A stretch of DNA of 39,350 nucleotides from Candidatus Contendobacter odensis Run_B_J11 (GCF_000531125.1 NZ_CBTK010000269.1:1-39350), one strand, 5' to 3'; shown: positions 18,370-27,214, counted from the first letter of the stretch. Numbers and translations are program-made. The notes: a model not told the origin generated them from the letters alone.

Positions 18370-19274
18370 ATTTTATCCGCCACCCGCTCACCGAGCAGGC
18401 CGGTGGGTCGGACGATCAGAATCAGAATCAGCACAAAAAACGCAATCGCATCCTTCCAGGCGATGGAGAGGTAGGCCGCGCCCATGGCTTCAATCACCCC
18501 CAGTAATAAGCCGCCGACCATTGCGCCAGGAATGTTGCCGATACCGCCAAGAATCGCGGCGGTAAACGCTTTCATGCCGTAGACCCAGCCCATGGTGAAA
18601 TTGATCTGGCCGTAGTACAGTCCGACCATTAATCCCGCCACCCCGCCCAGCGCCGGCCCCAGCAGAAACACCAGCAGGATCACCCGATTGACATCAATCC
18701 CCATCAGTCGCGCGGCGCCCTGATCAATCGCCGCCGCCCTAATCGCAGCGCCGATCCGGGTTTTTTGAATAAACAGGTACAGCGCAATCATCATCAACAC
18801 TGAAGCCAGCACGATCAGCACCCGCATCAGTGGGATATAGAAACCGAACAGATCCAGCGTGGTATGAGGCAATACATCATCGGGATACACCTGAAAGCGC
18901 GCACCATAAATCAGCATCAGGGTATTTTGCAGAAAGATCGAAGCGCCCAGCGCCGACACTACGGCGGACAGTCGCGGCGATTCGCGCAAGGGTCGGTAAG
19001 CAGCTCGTTCCAGAATCGCGCCCAGCACCGCCACCAGACCCATCACCATCAGCACCAGTACCAACACGCCCAGCGCAAATCCCAGCCGGTCGGTCAGCGC
19101 CAGCGAAGTCAGCAGGGTCAAACCGAGATAAGCGCCGTAAGTAAACAGATCGCCGTGGGCGAAATTGATCAGCTTGAGTACGCCGTAAACCATGGTGTAG
19201 CCCAAGGCGATCAGCGCATAAATACCGCCGACGGCCAGGCCATTGGTGAGTTGCTGGAGGAATTCTTCCACGAG
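18366..19274 (-). CDS. livH: Branched-chain amino acid ABC transporter permease LivH
   Basis: A 302-residue LivH permease from the GTG at 19274 (VEEFLQQLTNGLAVGGIYALIALGYTM). The open frame reaches 19322, but that start overlaps hicA by 37 nt and adds an untypical Cys/Phe-rich leader, whereas the GTG begins exactly where LivH homologues begin and lies 11 nt after the hicA stop. Clear motifs are ALGYTMVYGVLKLINFAHGDLF and GIGNIPGAMVGGLLLG. It forms the transmembrane channel with LivM. Confidence 0.92.
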   Translation of the reverse strand, partial: LVEEFLQQLTNGLAVGGIYALIALGYTMVYGVLKLINFAHGDLFTYGAYLGLTLLTSLALTDRLGFALGVLVLVLMVMGLVAVLGAILERAAYRPLRESPRLSAVVSALGASIFLQNTLMLIYGARFQVYPDDVLPHTTLDLFGFYIPLMRVLIVLASVLMMIALYLFIQKTRIGAAIRAAAIDQGAARLMGIDVNRVILLVFLLGPALGGVAGLMVGLYYGQINFTMGWVYGMKAFTAAILGGIGNIPGAMVGGLLLGVIEAMGAAYLSIAWKDAIAFFVLILILIVRPTGLLGERVADKI

Positions 19275-19285
19275 ATTGTCGAACT

Positions 19286-19477
19286 TCAGGCTGAAGGAAA
19301 AGGAACACCGAGTTGCCTGCAAAGACTCGCTACTGTGAAATCCACCATCTCACGATGACGAGGAATGGAAGCGCGGCGGTTATTGGCTGGATTCTCCCGG
19401 ATGGAATGCTCGCCACCTTCCCGTAATAGCCGGCAGCCATACTGACTCAAATGGCGCAATACATCACGCCGTTTCAC
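19286..19477 (-). CDS. hicA: HicA-type toxin (mRNA interferase)
   Basis: A 63-residue HicA protein: MKRRDVLRHLSQYGCRLLREGGEHSI followed by SIPRHREMVDFTVASLCRQLGVP. The double-stranded RNA-binding-like fold with a catalytic His in GGEH (residue 24) is intact, so the toxin is probably active, cleaving mRNA in a translation-dependent way. It overlaps the hicB stop by 4 nt. The antitoxin-first order (hicB-hicA) is an accepted variant. The pair sits between livJ and livH in the operon direction. Confidence 0.85.
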   Translation of the reverse strand: MKRRDVLRHLSQYGCRLLREGGEHSIRENPANNRRASIPRHREMVDFTVASLCRQLGVPFPSA

Positions 19478-19758
19478 GCGGCTGTAATTTCCGGGATCAT
19501 ATGCACATGAGAGGCTGCGGTTAGCAGCAGGTGAATCGGTTCTTCCAAATCGGCTTCAGGGTGAGTGCAAGCCGGTTCAGGGCGCGGTAACGATTCACCT
19601 TGCAACAGGCAGGTTTCCGCCATATCCACCAGCGCGCTCGCCAATAACCGGCGCGCTTCCGGGAGATCCTTAGCGCAAGTCATTACACCAGGAAAATCCA
19701 GCACCTCGGCATGAACTCCAGCATCGAGAAACTTGTACATCGCTTGGTACGTCAGCAT
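19474..19758 (-). CDS. hicB: HicB-type antitoxin
   Basis: A 94-residue HicB-like protein from the ATG at 19758: MLTYQAMYKFLDAGVHAEVLDFPGVMTCAKDLPEARRLLASAL shows the partially degraded RNase-H-like fold with the DFPG core and the ALVDMAE helix. No C-terminal HTH or ribbon-helix-helix is evident, so it may rely on the operon promoter rather than autoregulation. The open frame extends 47 codons upstream into livJ, but only the short form matches the family. It lies 58 nt after livJ, with a hairpin in the gap. Confidence 0.8.
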   Translation of the reverse strand: MLTYQAMYKFLDAGVHAEVLDFPGVMTCAKDLPEARRLLASALVDMAETCLLQGESLPRPEPACTHPEADLEEPIHLLLTAASHVHMIPEITAA

Positions 19759-19776
19759 GGTCGTCCGCGCAGTTAA

Positions 19777-19808
19777 GGCGGTTCCCCCTAACCCACCGGA
19801 GAACCGCC
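19777..19808 (-). promoter_or_regulatory. Intercistronic stem-loop after livJ
   Basis: A perfect 8-bp stem, GGCGGTTC (19777-19784) with GAACCGCC (19801-19808), and a 16-nt loop, lying 8 bp after the livJ stop on the minus strand. No T tract follows. Such hairpins after the binding-protein gene commonly protect or partly terminate the message, giving excess binding protein over the permease. Here it would also lower hicBA expression. Confidence 0.6.
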
Positions 19809-19816
19809 GACATTGA

Positions 19817-20941
19817 CTATTTCTGCAACACGAATTTCCCCTCGGCATCCACTTGGTAGACCCGATAGACATCCCCTTCACGGTCGCCCTTGGCATCAAA
19901 CGAGATCGGGCCGCTCAGACCGGAGAAATTCTTGAGGTCTTTATGCAGATATGCAGCGATTTTGCCGCCCTCGGTGGATTTAGCGCCGGCAATACCCGCT
20001 GCCGCCACCCGGAAGCCATCACCGGCCAGCACTGCCCAAATCGAGGCCGGCGCTTCGCCGTATTTTTTCTGGTAATCCGCCAGAAACGCCTTGGCTTCCG
20101 GCGTATCCAAATCCTGCGGCACCGGCGGGCTGAGGAAATAGAAGCCCTCAGCCGCTTCCTTACCCGCGATCTTGACCAAATCAGGGTTATTGGTCGCATC
20201 GCCGCCGATGAACGGAACCTTCCAGTTCATTTCCTTCTTCTGCCGCAGCAACAGGCCCGCTTCAGGGTAATAGCCGGTGAACAGCACCACCTCGGGCTTG
20301 GCGCCTTTCAACTTGGTCAGAATGGCGTTGTAATCACGCTCACCGGGGGTCAGCGCGTCAAAGAACACCACCTCCGCGCCTTTTTTTTTCAGCAGATCAT
20401 TCGCCTCCTGAGCCAAACCCTTGGCGTAAGAAGTACTGTCGTGCAGGATGGCGACTTTCTTGAAGCTCAGTTTCTCGATAGTCTGCGCCGCCATCCGACC
20501 CTGCTCATCATCGCGGGGAGCGGTGCGGAAGAAGAGCTTGAAACCCTTCTCGGTCAGGCGGATCGCGGTAGAGCCGTTGGCGATCTGCGGAATCCTGGCT
20601 TCATCGTAAATCGCCTGACTGGCTTCGGTCACTGAGGAGCCATAGGTGCCGACCACCGCCGCGACGCCTTGGGTCGTCAACCGTTGCGCCGCTAATGAAG
20701 CGGTGCGTGGATCACCGCCGTCATCTTCGGTGACGACCTCGATTTTCTGGCCCAGAACGCCACCCTTGGCGTTCTGCTGCTCGGCCAGTAGTTCGACGAT
20801 CTTTTTCATCCCCTGCCCTTCACTGGCCCAGGAACCGGTCAGTGGCGCCATCAGGCCAATCTTGACGGTATCCGCCGCCTGCGCCACACCGCCGCCCAGC
20901 GCCAGACCTACCGCGATCACCATCAATAATTTTTTGTTCAT
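19817..20941 (-). CDS. livJ: Branched-chain amino acid-type periplasmic binding protein
   Basis: A 374-residue type I periplasmic binding protein. Residues 1-22 are a signal peptide (MNKKLLMVIAVGLALGGGVAQA). The mature protein starts with TVKIGLMAPLTGSWASEGQ and has the family stretches DDGGDPRTASLAAQRLTTQGVAAVVGTYGSS and FIGGDATNNPDLVKIAG. The ligand could be leucine/isoleucine/valine, or amides or urea as in related systems; the sequence alone does not decide. AGGAGAGG upstream supports the ATG. It heads the operon, with a promoter-like sequence at 21030-21059. Confidence 0.9.
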   Translation of the reverse strand: MNKKLLMVIAVGLALGGGVAQAADTVKIGLMAPLTGSWASEGQGMKKIVELLAEQQNAKGGVLGQKIEVVTEDDGGDPRTASLAAQRLTTQGVAAVVGTYGSSVTEASQAIYDEARIPQIANGSTAIRLTEKGFKLFFRTAPRDDEQGRMAAQTIEKLSFKKVAILHDSTSYAKGLAQEANDLLKKKGAEVVFFDALTPGERDYNAILTKLKGAKPEVVLFTGYYPEAGLLLRQKKEMNWKVPFIGGDATNNPDLVKIAGKEAAEGFYFLSPPVPQDLDTPEAKAFLADYQKKYGEAPASIWAVLAGDGFRVAAAGIAGAKSTEGGKIAAYLHKDLKNFSGLSGPISFDAKGDREGDVYRVYQVDAEGKFVLQK

Positions 20942-21029
20942 CCCATCCTCTCCTGGTGGCTAAAACCGGCAGTCGTAAAAGGATCGTTCGCAAAGAAAGC
21001 CGGTCTGATTGGTAAACTCATGGCAATGA

Positions 21030-21059
21030 ACAATAGCAGCGAACTTCAAAAAGCGTCAA
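21030..21059 (-). promoter_or_regulatory. Candidate sigma-70 promoter for the liv operon
   Basis: On the minus strand TTGACG (complement of 21054-21059) and TATTGT (complement of 21030-21035) are separated by 18 bp. The -35 hexamer overlaps the ttcA stop codon. It lies about 90 bp upstream of livJ. No other candidate in the gap looked as good. Confidence 0.45.
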
Positions 21060-21994
21060 ACCTGCCGCATCTTTGGCAACGGCACGCGAACCTCGGCGGG
21101 CGGCAAATTCGTCATCACCAGCGGCAACGCATCCTCATCGCCCTCTTCCACTTCATCGCAACCACTACCAGGCAGCCATTCCGGCGCGACTCCGCTATTA
21201 CGCGCACCCAAGCGGGCGAAATCAAACAATGCGGTATCAGCCAGATGCGACGGCGCTACGTTCTGAAGCGCGGCGAAAATGCTTTCTACCCGTCCCGGAA
21301 ACTGCTTCTCCCACTGCCGTAACATCCCCTTGATCGCCTGGCGTTGCAGGTTCGACTGCGAGCCGCACAGATTGCAGGGAATGATCGGGAATTGCCGGGC
21401 AGCAGCGTAAGTGGTCAGGTCATGTTCCTTGCAATACGCCAGAGGTCGAATCACCACATGCTGGCCGTCGTCGCTGAGCAGTTTCGGCGGCATCGCCTTG
21501 AGTTTGCCGCCATAGAACAGATTCAGGAACAGCGTTTCGAGAATATCGTCACGGTGATGCCCCAAAGCGATCTTGGTCATGCCCTGCTCGGCGGCGAAGG
21601 CGTAGAGAACCCCGCGCCGCAGCCGCGAACACAGCCCACAGGTGGTTTTACCTTCGGGAATGACCCGCTTGACCACGCTATAGGTATCCTGCTCGATAAT
21701 ATGGAACGGGACGCCGATGCTCCGTAAATAATCCGGCAGCACCTGTTCGGGAAAGCCGGGCTGCTTCTGATCCAGATTGACCGCCACCAGTTCGAACGCC
21801 ACCGGCGCCCGCGCCTGCAAATTGCGCAGGATATCGAGTAAAGCGAAGGAGTCCTTGCCGCCGGACAGGCAAACCATCACCCGGTCGCCGTCCTCGATCA
21901 TATTGAACTCCTGAATGGCGCGGCCCACATTCCGCCGCACCCGCTTCTGGAGCTTATTGAAATTGATCTGCTGTTTGCGGATTGCCGCTGTCAT
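21056..21994 (-). CDS. ttcA: tRNA 2-thiocytidine(32) synthetase TtcA
   Basis: A 312-residue PP-loop ATPase that thiolates cytidine 32 of tRNA using a 4Fe-4S cluster. The PP-loop [10 protein letters not shown], the [10 protein letters not shown] cysteine pair and the second Cys pair in [15 protein letters not shown] are visible, so both cofactor sites are present. The start at 21994 is chosen because AAGGGG stands 6 nt before it; an ATG at 22000 is the alternative, and the open frame up to 22114 is non-coding. The C-terminal tail (about 260-312) is acidic and variable. Confidence 0.93.
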   Translation of the reverse strand: MTAAIRKQQINFNKLQKRVRRNVGRAIQEFNMIEDGDRVMVCLSGGKDSFALLDILRNLQARAPVAFELVAVNLDQKQPGFPEQVLPDYLRSIGVPFHIIEQDTYSVVKRVIPEGKTTCGLCSRLRRGVLYAFAAEQGMTKIALGHHRDDILETLFLNLFYGGKLKAMPPKLLSDDGQHVVIRPLAYCKEHDLTTYAAARQFPIIPCNLCGSQSNLQRQAIKGMLRQWEKQFPGRVESIFAALQNVAPSHLADTALFDFARLGARNSGVAPEWLPGSGCDEVEEGDEDALPLVMTNLPPAEVRVPLPKMRQV

Positions 21995-22205
21995 CGTCAT
22001 CCCCTTGAAAACCCCTCGCGTGGCGAGAGACTTTACCCGAAACGTGCCGGATTGCGTCAAGGGTGCGGCTTGCCGGACGCCGGACAGGGGGCTAGACTCC
22101 CCAGCGATGACCACGGTTTTATACCGTGTGTCGGGTTCCTGCCCGGTCTCTGCTGGCCGTACCCGTACCGTGCAGGCTTGTGTCTATCCGTCCGAGAACC
22201 CGGCC

Positions 22206-22412
22206 ATGGAGATGACTGAAATCGAAAATTACAAGCGTCAGCTCGGTGAACTGCGGATCGAGCATCGTGATCTGGATCAAGTGATTGTCCGCCTGTCTGA
22301 AGACCCTTTGGTGGATGAGCTTCAGCTCAAGCGCTTGAAAAAGCGCAAGCTCATGCTCAAAGACATGATCGCTCATCTGGAAAACAAGCTCATTCCCGAT
22401 CTCAACGCCTGA
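22206..22412 (+). CDS. YdcH family (DUF465) protein
   Basis: A 68-residue coiled-coil protein with the DUF465 pattern: YKRQLGELRIEHRDLDQVIVRLSEDPLVDELQLKRLKKRKLMLKDMI and an LIPDL end. DUF465 proteins are short helical hairpins of unknown function. ATG at 22206 or 22212 are both possible; the longer frame upstream into the ttcA 5' region has no family match. It is divergent from ttcA and convergent with the phasin-HHH gene, with a terminator between. Confidence 0.85.
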   Translation: MEMTEIENYKRQLGELRIEHRDLDQVIVRLSEDPLVDELQLKRLKKRKLMLKDMIAHLENKLIPDLNA

Positions 22413-22420
22413 ACTAGCCC

Positions 22421-22463
22421 AAAAAGCGGGGCCACTCGGCCTTACAGCGCGTGGTGGCCCCGC
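22421..22463 (-). terminator. Rho-independent terminator
   Basis: A perfect 10-bp GC-rich stem, GCGGGGCCAC (22426-22435) with GTGGCCCCGC (22454-22463). Read on the minus strand it is followed by TTTTT (complement of 22421-22425), a textbook terminator for the phasin-HHH gene. On the plus strand only a weak ATTTT follows, so it may also partly stop ydcH-like transcripts. Confidence 0.8.
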
Positions 22464-22495
22464 CCCCCATTTTCAAACTTCACTGCACTGGTTTT

Positions 22496-23128
22496 TTAGA
22501 GGGGAGTGCCGTACTTCTCGAGATAGCGCATTCCCGCTTGCCCGATCCAGTCTTCGCGGCGAATGCGCCCGCTGGAATGAATCACCTCCGATTCGATGTG
22601 TTCAATAGCGGTATCGGTCAATGCCGCGATCTGCCGGTAGCTGCAAATACCAGCGCCATTCAGCTTACCCTCCAATACCGGGCCAATCCCGTTGATCAGC
22701 TTTAGATCATCTTTCCCGTCCTCCGGCACAGCCGCCGCTTCGGCAGCGCACCGTTCGTCAGCCAGAGTCCTGAGTAGCCCATTCATCTCTTCCAATCGCT
22801 TAGCGATGCCCTGTACATCATCGCGAGTGGGCACACCCAGCCGCTTCAAAGCCCGCGCCACCCGCTCCTCAAACAACTGCTCCAAATTGTCCAAGGTATC
22901 GGTCGCCTTAACTTTAGCCTCCTCGACCCTGCCACGAACCTCGTCCACTCGTTCTTTCACCTCGCCCACTGCCTCCTCGGCCAGCTTCAGGGTCTGATCG
23001 CGCAGTTTCCCGCCCTCTTTAACCAGCGAATCCACCACTTTACCGGCTTCTTCCTGCGCTTTATCCACCGCAGTTTTAAGCTGATTCACCATGGATTCGG
23101 GTGCCTGCTCTTTAGTATTGTTGCTCAC
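22496..23128 (-). CDS. Phasin-like helical protein with a C-terminal helix-hairpin-helix domain
   Basis: A 210-residue protein. Residues about 10-125 form a long amphipathic helical region of the PhaF/phasin kind (QEEAGKVVDSLVKEGGKLRDQTLKLAEEAVGEVKERV, then NLEQLFEERVARALKRLGVPTRDDVQGIAKRLEEM). The last 70 residues are a helix-hairpin-helix domain: DDLKLINGIGPVLEGKLNGAGICSYRQIAAL, ending RIRREDWIGQAGMRYLEKYG. The start is the GTG at 23128, preceded by AAAGGAG; the longer frame to 23206 is not supported. It may tie PHA granules to DNA. A terminator lies downstream. Phasin identity is strong for the 85-125 stretch. Confidence 0.8.
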   Translation of the reverse strand: MSNNTKEQAPESMVNQLKTAVDKAQEEAGKVVDSLVKEGGKLRDQTLKLAEEAVGEVKERVDEVRGRVEEAKVKATDTLDNLEQLFEERVARALKRLGVPTRDDVQGIAKRLEEMNGLLRTLADERCAAEAAAVPEDGKDDLKLINGIGPVLEGKLNGAGICSYRQIAALTDTAIEHIESEVIHSSGRIRREDWIGQAGMRYLEKYGTPL

Positions 23129-23410
23129 GTCGCACTCCTTTCGGCTGTCGCCGGGGTTCCCGTTAATGATTGTATCTACTTTAGCTGCCAAAATTAGTGC
23201 AAACACCCCAACCTCTCGCGCCCCTTGCTGATTTCAGTGCGTCGTCATCACAGTTGGCCCGGTTGCTCTTTATCCGGTAACGCGGCGCACCCGTCCATCA
23301 AACCGCCGCTGTGATAAAGTAATAAGCAATCAATAAATAGTATTTCCGATCCGCCGACCCGCCACTGCTGGCAGGGCCGACTCCTATCCAGAACCCTACC
23401 GATTCGTCCC

Positions 23411-26293
23411 ATGATCCTGAGCCGCTTCCTCAAGCCCAAGTGGCAACACGCCGACCCCGCAACCCGCCAGCAAGCCGTACAAGGATTGGAGCATACCGAC
23501 CCGACGCTGCACGAACTCGCCCGGCTGGATCCCGATCCCTCGGTCCGCCGCACCGCGCTGGAACGCCTTGGCGATCTCGACCTGCTGCAACGCCTCGCCC
23601 GTGAGGACACCGACGTCAGCGTTCAAGCCGCCGCCGCAGCGCGTTACCGCGCTCTTCTGGCCGGCCAGACCGGCAACGGTTCGGCGTTGGCCGAACGGTT
23701 GGAGCGGTTGCAGCATAACCTCGATGCCGATTTGGTGGACTACCTGCTGCGCCATGCGGTTGAGCCGGAACTACGGCTGGCCGCCTTGGCGCGGGTTGAC
23801 GCCGAACCTACCCTGGCCGAGATCGCCCAACGCGATGCTCACCCGGAAGTACGGCTGGCGGCGCTGGAGCGGGTTTACGATCCGGAACTGCTGGACCAGA
23901 TCGCCCGCCAGAGTCGCAATCGCGACAAACGTCTGTACCGGCGGGCACGAGAGCGACTGGATGCCCTGAACGCCGAACAGGCGAGTACCGCCCACCGCGA
24001 ACGGCTGTGCGCTGAAATGGAGCATCTGCACTGGGACGGCGAAAGCGGGATCAACGCGGCCCGGTTTCCCAAACTGGAGCAGGAATGGCGCGATCAGGAG
24101 ACCGCAGCGTCACCCGAACTGCGCGAACGCTACATCCAGGCGCGTACCGGTTTTTTGGCTAATCGTCAAGCCAGCGCCGGGCGTCGGAGCCAACGGCTGG
24201 AACTGGTCGCCTCGCTGGAAGTCTTGCTGGAGCGGCTACACCATGAAACCGAACCCAGCGCCGAACTTAACGCGGCGATCCAGTACGCCACCCGTGAAGC
24301 GCCGGCAGCCTGGGCGCAATTTGGCCCCGCCCAGGATGCCGAGATTCGGCGACTGGAAGAACGGTTTCAGCAACAGGTACAAGATATTCACGAGCGGGAA
24401 CGCATGCTGCAACGCAGTCATGCCCGTGCCGAACGGCTGCGCGAGTTGTTGCAACAGGCAGAAACCTTGCTCCAGCAACCGAGCGAAGTTCACGAGGCCG
24501 AACTCAAGCAACTGCGGCAACGCTGGGAGGGTCTGGAGCGTCCTGAATCTGAGCCGCTGGCCCGCCAATTCCAGAGCAGTTTCGACGGCCTGCTGGACAA
24601 GTTGCGCGGCCGTCTGCAACGACAGGTTCAGCAGCGGGATCAGGAATGGCAGGAGCTTCAGGATTGCGTCCGCCAGCTTGAGGCCGCTGCCGAGGAAGGT
24701 GAATTACAGCACGCCACCGAGTTTCAAGAGCAGGCCCGCCACCGGCTCAAGCACAACATCGGCCTGAGCCGGGCGCAAATGGCGGCGATTGAGGAGCGCC
24801 TGCAAGCCTGTGCCGGTCGCCTCGGCGAACTGCGCGACTGGCGACGGTGGGGCGCTCATCAGGCTCGCGAACAGCTTTGCGCCACCGCTGAAACCCTGAT
24901 CGGCCTGGAAGCTGAGCCGACCGAAATTGCCCAACGCATTCAGCAGGCCCGTGATGCGTGGAAGGATTTGGACCACCACGAAGGCGCCGCGCCCAAGGCG
25001 CTGTGGAAGCGCTTTAACCACGCTTGCGAACGGGCTTACGCTCCCTGTCAAGCCTTTTTTGAGGCGCAAAACCGTGAGCGCCGGCAGAACCTTGAAAAGA
25101 AACAAGCGATCTGTGATCAGTTGGAACAGTTCGAAACCGCTACTGACTGGGAACGGGTGGACTGGCGCGAGGCCGACCGCTTGCGCCGCCGGGCGCAGGA
25201 GCAATGGTATAAGAGCGGACCGGTCAACCGCACCGACCGCAAGACTCTGGACCGCCGCTTCCAGCAGGTTCTGCAACGGCTCGAGGAACGGCTGAGTATC
25301 GAACGCGACCACGAACTGCAACGACGCCAGCAACTCATCCAGCGAGTTCAGGCGCTAGTGGATAGCCCCGACCTCCGCACTGCCATCGAAACCGCCAAGA
25401 AAGCGCAGGCGGAATGGCATCCCGCCGTGCAGGCTTCGCCCCGGCAGGAACAGGTGTTATGGAAAGAATTTCGCGCCGCTTGCGATGCAGTGTTTGCTCG
25501 CCGTCACGCTGAGCAGCAGGCCGTTGATGCCGAGCGGCAAGGTCACCTCCAACGCAAGCGGGAGCTATGCGCGGAAATTGAGACCTTGGCTGCAACCTCC
25601 GATCCTGAACAACGGGATCAGGCTCGCGCCCGATTGCAAATCGCCCAGCAGGAGTGGGAAGCGACTGGACCGGTACCCAAAGCAGAGCAGCGCAGTCTCG
25701 ACCAACGCTTTGAGGCGGCCCTCTACCAGTTCGACCAGCAGGAACACACCCTGCGCCGAACTCGAGTCCGGGATACCTTTGAGAATCTGCACCGGCGCGC
25801 CCGGTTATGCGCCGGGTTGGAAGCGTTGCTCGCCACAGTACCCGCCGCCGAAATTGCCACACTGATCGCGGAGATACGGGAAATCTGGTCAGCGTTGCCG
25901 GCATTACCTGCGGCGCAACTGGAACCAATCCAGCAGCGCTTCGACACTGTTGTTCAGGCCCTGAGCGATGCCGATAACGCCGATTCCATGCGAGAATTGC
26001 GTATTCGCCTGGAGCAGAATCTGGAACGCAAGCGTATCCATTGTGTCTCGATGGAAATCATTACCGGGATGGAATCGCCGCCGGATTGTGCCCAGTTGCG
26101 GATGGAGTATCAGGTCGCCCGTCTATCCGCATCATTGACCGGCGCTGCCGCTAAGACGGATACGATCCCTGATCCCCGTGCCTTGCGCGAACAGTGGTGT
26201 CTCATCGGGGCGCTGCCCGCTGCAGACGAGGCGGCACTGGACACCCGCTTCCTGCGCACTCTGGATGCCTGGTGGCAACGGGAGGAGGACTGA
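23411..26293 (+). CDS. Large DUF349 protein with N-terminal HEAT-like repeats
   Basis: A 960-residue, highly charged, mostly helical protein. Residues 20-180 contain HEAT-like repeats with the recurring unit (DPSVRRTALERL, EPELRLAALARV, HPEVRLAALERV). From about 200 to 950 it is built of repeated DUF349 units with the pattern W-R-A-(E/D)-LW--F---C (e.g. WKDLDHHEGAAPKALWKRFNHACE, WEATGPVPKAEQRSLDQRFEAAL), alternating with coiled coils. DUF349 proteins are widespread, of unknown molecular function, probably structural or nucleic-acid associated. The ATG at 23411 follows a 282-bp region divergent from the phasin-HHH gene. The EamA gene starts 29 nt after the stop. Confidence 0.88.
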   Translation: MILSRFLKPKWQHADPATRQQAVQGLEHTDPTLHELARLDPDPSVRRTALERLGDLDLLQRLAREDTDVSVQAAAAARYRALLAGQTGNGSALAERLERLQHNLDADLVDYLLRHAVEPELRLAALARVDAEPTLAEIAQRDAHPEVRLAALERVYDPELLDQIARQSRNRDKRLYRRARERLDALNAEQASTAHRERLCAEMEHLHWDGESGINAARFPKLEQEWRDQETAASPELRERYIQARTGFLANRQASAGRRSQRLELVASLEVLLERLHHETEPSAELNAAIQYATREAPAAWAQFGPAQDAEIRRLEERFQQQVQDIHERERMLQRSHARAERLRELLQQAETLLQQPSEVHEAELKQLRQRWEGLERPESEPLARQFQSSFDGLLDKLRGRLQRQVQQRDQEWQELQDCVRQLEAAAEEGELQHATEFQEQARHRLKHNIGLSRAQMAAIEERLQACAGRLGELRDWRRWGAHQAREQLCATAETLIGLEAEPTEIAQRIQQARDAWKDLDHHEGAAPKALWKRFNHACERAYAPCQAFFEAQNRERRQNLEKKQAICDQLEQFETATDWERVDWREADRLRRRAQEQWYKSGPVNRTDRKTLDRRFQQVLQRLEERLSIERDHELQRRQQLIQRVQALVDSPDLRTAIETAKKAQAEWHPAVQASPRQEQVLWKEFRAACDAVFARRHAEQQAVDAERQGHLQRKRELCAEIETLAATSDPEQRDQARARLQIAQQEWEATGPVPKAEQRSLDQRFEAALYQFDQQEHTLRRTRVRDTFENLHRRARLCAGLEALLATVPAAEIATLIAEIREIWSALPALPAAQLEPIQQRFDTVVQALSDADNADSMRELRIRLEQNLERKRIHCVSMEIITGMESPPDCAQLRMEYQVARLSASLTGAAAKTDTIPDPRALREQWCLIGALPAADEAALDTRFLRTLDAWWQREED

Positions 26294-26322
26294 TCCCGCT
26301 CAGTGAGGCGCCGCCCGTTGTG

Positions 26323-27186
26323 ATGAAACCCGGCGATCTGGCCCTGGTCCTGCTGGCCAATGCCGCCTGGTCGCTAAACTTCCTGGCGGGCAAGGCGGGC
26401 GTTGAACATTTTCCCCCACTGCTGTTTACAGCGCTGCGCTTCGCGATTCTGCTGTTCGTGCTGCTACCCTGGCTACGTTGGCTGCCAGGAAAAATGCGGC
26501 AGGTGCTGGAAATCAGCTTCCTGCTGGGAGTCTTGCACTTCGGTATGATCTTCGTCGGGCTTAAAGCCAGCGGTGATATTGCCTCCGTTGCCATCGCCAG
26601 TCAGTTGTATGTACCCTTCTCAGCGCTTCTGGCGGTGATTTGGCTGGGTGAGCGACTGGATCACCGACGGGGCGCGGGGATTGCCGCTGCCTTCGCCGGA
26701 GTGCTGGTGATCGGTTTTGATCCGACTGTGCTTGCCCATCTCGACGCCTTGGCGTGGATTGCCAGCGCCGCGCTGGTCATGGCGGTCGCCACTATTCTGA
26801 TGCGCCGTTTAGTCGGCGTGAGCGTGTTTGCGTTGCAGGCATGGATCGGTGCGGTGGCCACTCCTTGTCTGCTGATCCTGTCGCTGCTGCTGGAACAGGG
26901 ACAAATGGCGGCGCTGCACTCGGCGAGCTGGCTGAATTTCGCTACACCCTTCTACTCAGCTATCGGAGCTTCGCTGGTCGGTCATGGCATCGTCTACCAT
27001 CTGCTGACCCGTTATCCGGTCAGCCTGATCACCCCACTGCTGCTGCTGGCTCCGGTGCTGGCGGTGATTTTCGGCGTACTGCTGTGGGGCGATGTCCTAA
27101 CCTGGAAATTGATCCTGGGGGGCGTCATGACCCTGGTGGGCATTGCTGTCATCACCGTGCCGCCGCCCCGCGCGGTGCCGGGATAG
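26323..27186 (+). CDS. EamA/DMT family transporter
   Basis: A 287-residue membrane protein with two EamA repeats of about five hydrophobic segments each. The first repeat opens with GDLALVLLANAAWSLNFLAGKAG and has ASQLYVPFSALLAVIWLGER; the second includes LITPLLLLAPVLAVIFGVLLWGD. The start at ATG 26323 (MKPGDLALVLL) is preferred over an upstream frame inside the DUF349 gene, but its ribosome binding site is weak, so translational coupling to the DUF349 gene is possible. The substrate is unknown. It is not a close repeat of the EamA protein at 11051-11905. Confidence 0.82.
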   Translation: MKPGDLALVLLANAAWSLNFLAGKAGVEHFPPLLFTALRFAILLFVLLPWLRWLPGKMRQVLEISFLLGVLHFGMIFVGLKASGDIASVAIASQLYVPFSALLAVIWLGERLDHRRGAGIAAAFAGVLVIGFDPTVLAHLDALAWIASAALVMAVATILMRRLVGVSVFALQAWIGAVATPCLLILSLLLEQGQMAALHSASWLNFATPFYSAIGASLVGHGIVYHLLTRYPVSLITPLLLLAPVLAVIFGVLLWGDVLTWKLILGGVMTLVGIAVITVPPPRAVPG

Positions 27187-27214
27187 TAAATCGGTACACC
27201 TCTGCATTCTGGAT

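Noticed and set aside
19853-20635. 260-codon plus-strand frame opposite livJ
   Set aside because: Lies wholly within the binding-protein gene and shows no family features.
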